Notes under the pieces: model-generated
What the model saw: only the letters and a program-made list of their open reading frames with translations
What the model was told of the DNA's origin: nothing
Database searches by the model: none
Translations under genes and position numbers: made by a program
Shown: positions 63,357-64,000 of the stretch, piece after piece
Layout: each line of letters opens with the position of its first letter
Numbering within the stretch: position 1 is the stretch's first letter
NCBI GenBank assembly: GCA_029251375.1
Contig: JAQXDL010000010.1
Location: 124,001-188,000 of the forward strand
Direction: 5' to 3'
Source: Pseudomonadales bacterium
GTDB taxonomy: Bacteria > Pseudomonadota > Gammaproteobacteria > Pseudomonadales > Azotimanducaceae
DNA: 64,000 bases

Positions 63357-64000
63357 ATGATTCAAGACAATACTTTTCGCACCAAACTCGATGCGGGTGC
63401 TGCAACCGTCGGTACCCACTTCATGTTCACTGATCCTGACATTCCTGAGATTATTGGCGATACAGGTTTTTTTGATTATGGCGAGTTTACCGCGGAGTAT
63501 TCCGCCTTTGATATGCCAATGCTTTACAACATGGCGCGTTCAGCCCAATGCGGCAACCTGCCACTGATGATCAAACCGGACCAGGACAATCAGGCGTTTT
63601 GGTCACAAGCCGCACTGGGTGCAGGTTTTAGAGCTGTACTATTCACAGACATTCGAACCGCGGACGACATTGATGAATGCCATTCGTCGATCCGTCCGGA
63701 CACACCGCAAGACGGCGGTCGCATGGGAGTGAAACTACGCCGACCGGCACTCGCAAGCTATGACACGAAACAATACTTAGAAGAACTTAAGTCTGTTGTT
63801 TTTTGCGTGATGTTAGAAAAAGATATTGCGCTGGACAACATCGATTCAATTCTAAACCGCGCCAAAGAAAAAGGTGTCGATTTAACACAATGGGGGCCTT
63901 CCGATTTTGGTTTCTCGCGTGGCCAACCTGGGCTTTCCAGCACACCGGAAATTCTCCCCTTCGAAGAGTTCGTCATCAAGAAATCACTCGAGTACGGCAT
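63357..64000 (+). CDS. HpcH/HpaI aldolase family protein (partial, 3' end outside window)
   Basis: The gene starts ATG at 63357, 27 bases after the M81 gene, with GAGAGA before it, and is open to the edge, at least 214 residues. MIQDNTFRTKLDAGAATVG is the typical start, and FDYGEFTAEYSAFD, MGVKLRRPALASY and VFCVMLEKDIALDNIDSIL match the HpcH/HpaI family of metal-dependent class II aldolases that split 2-keto-hydroxy acids. It is the third gene of the DAO-M81 operon. The C-terminal part is not seen. Confidence 0.85.
   Translation, partial: MIQDNTFRTKLDAGAATVGTHFMFTDPDIPEIIGDTGFFDYGEFTAEYSAFDMPMLYNMARSAQCGNLPLMIKPDQDNQAFWSQAALGAGFRAVLFTDIRTADDIDECHSSIRPDTPQDGGRMGVKLRRPALASYDTKQYLEELKSVVFCVMLEKDIALDNIDSILNRAKEKGVDLTQWGPSDFGFSRGQPGLSSTPEILPFEEFVIKKSLEYG

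Noticed and set aside
1-64000. tRNA, rRNA, CRISPR or insertion sequence elements.
   Set aside because: I looked through the intergenic gaps and saw no cloverleaf-type tRNA sequence, no rRNA, no spacer-repeat array and no transposase.

Overview
The window is chromosomal DNA of moderate GC content, most likely from a free-living, probably marine, gammaproteobacterium. The gene content supports this: a tandem UspE-type universal stress protein, RhlE and Tex, a Coq4-type ubiquinone protein, DUF2959 and Pmp3 proteins, a TonB copper-type receptor, and many small catabolic enzymes (SDRs, enoyl-CoA hydratases, GSTs, Baeyer-Villiger monooxygenases). I found no rRNA, tRNA, CRISPR array, insertion sequence, prophage or integrase. 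The taxonomic call is inference from gene families only.

Layout. 1-4.8 kb: end of a SAM-hydrolase-like gene, a MAPEG protein, a DUF4124-like secreted protein, an S9 peptidase and an unknown protein. 4.8-13.7 kb: D-aminoacylase-type amidohydrolase, nucleoside hydrolase, TsgA-like MFS, ThDP enzyme, Baeyer-Villiger monooxygenase 1 and an enoyl-CoA hydratase homologue. 13.8-22 kb: MFS, SDR + DUF1330, orphan phosphoribosyltransferase, Coq4 divergent from a TetR regulator, GNAT, and a hotdog-rhodanese-crotonase operon. 22-33 kb: GST, UspE-like protein, membrane protein, beta-helix lipoprotein + diheme cytochrome pair, Lon-N protein, double-barrel outer membrane protein, cupin, sterol-desaturase-type hydroxylase, SDR and a PNPOx-like protein. 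33-45 kb: aminotransferase, GST, RhlE + NYN nuclease, BVMO 2, thioesterase-like protein, Pmp3 + DUF2959, Tex and RidA. 45-53 kb: Lrp regulator divergent from a giant indolepyruvate oxidoreductase and an amino-acid dehydrogenase, then a small CTG-start coiled-coil gene joined to a Lon-like protease. 53-64 kb: SDR, acyl-CoA synthetase, quinoprotein remnant, patatin, DUF2946 + copper-type TonB receptor, and a DAO-MlrC-HpcH/HpaI operon running off the right edge.

Functional picture. The region is mainly catabolic and accessory: oxygenation and beta-oxidation-like steps on hydrophobic or cyclic carbon, oxidation of branched and aromatic 2-oxo acids (amino-acid dehydrogenase + indolepyruvate oxidoreductase under an Lrp regulator), and breakdown of N-acyl or D-amino compounds. 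RNA and protein quality control genes (RhlE/NYN, Tex, Lon-like protease, Lon-N) are interspersed.

The least ordinary signals are: an 86-residue coiled-coil gene with a CTG start behind a strong ribosome binding site, 6 bases before a Lon-like protease whose Walker A motif is altered; a small gene with 12-base heptad-like repeats split by a single-base shift; a MipA/OmpV barrel fused to a second barrel; remnants of a quinoprotein dehydrogenase and possibly a flavodoxin; and several strong dyads that overlap stop codons or sit in convergent gene junctions. No clear-cut multi-gene defence or novel enzymatic system is visible.
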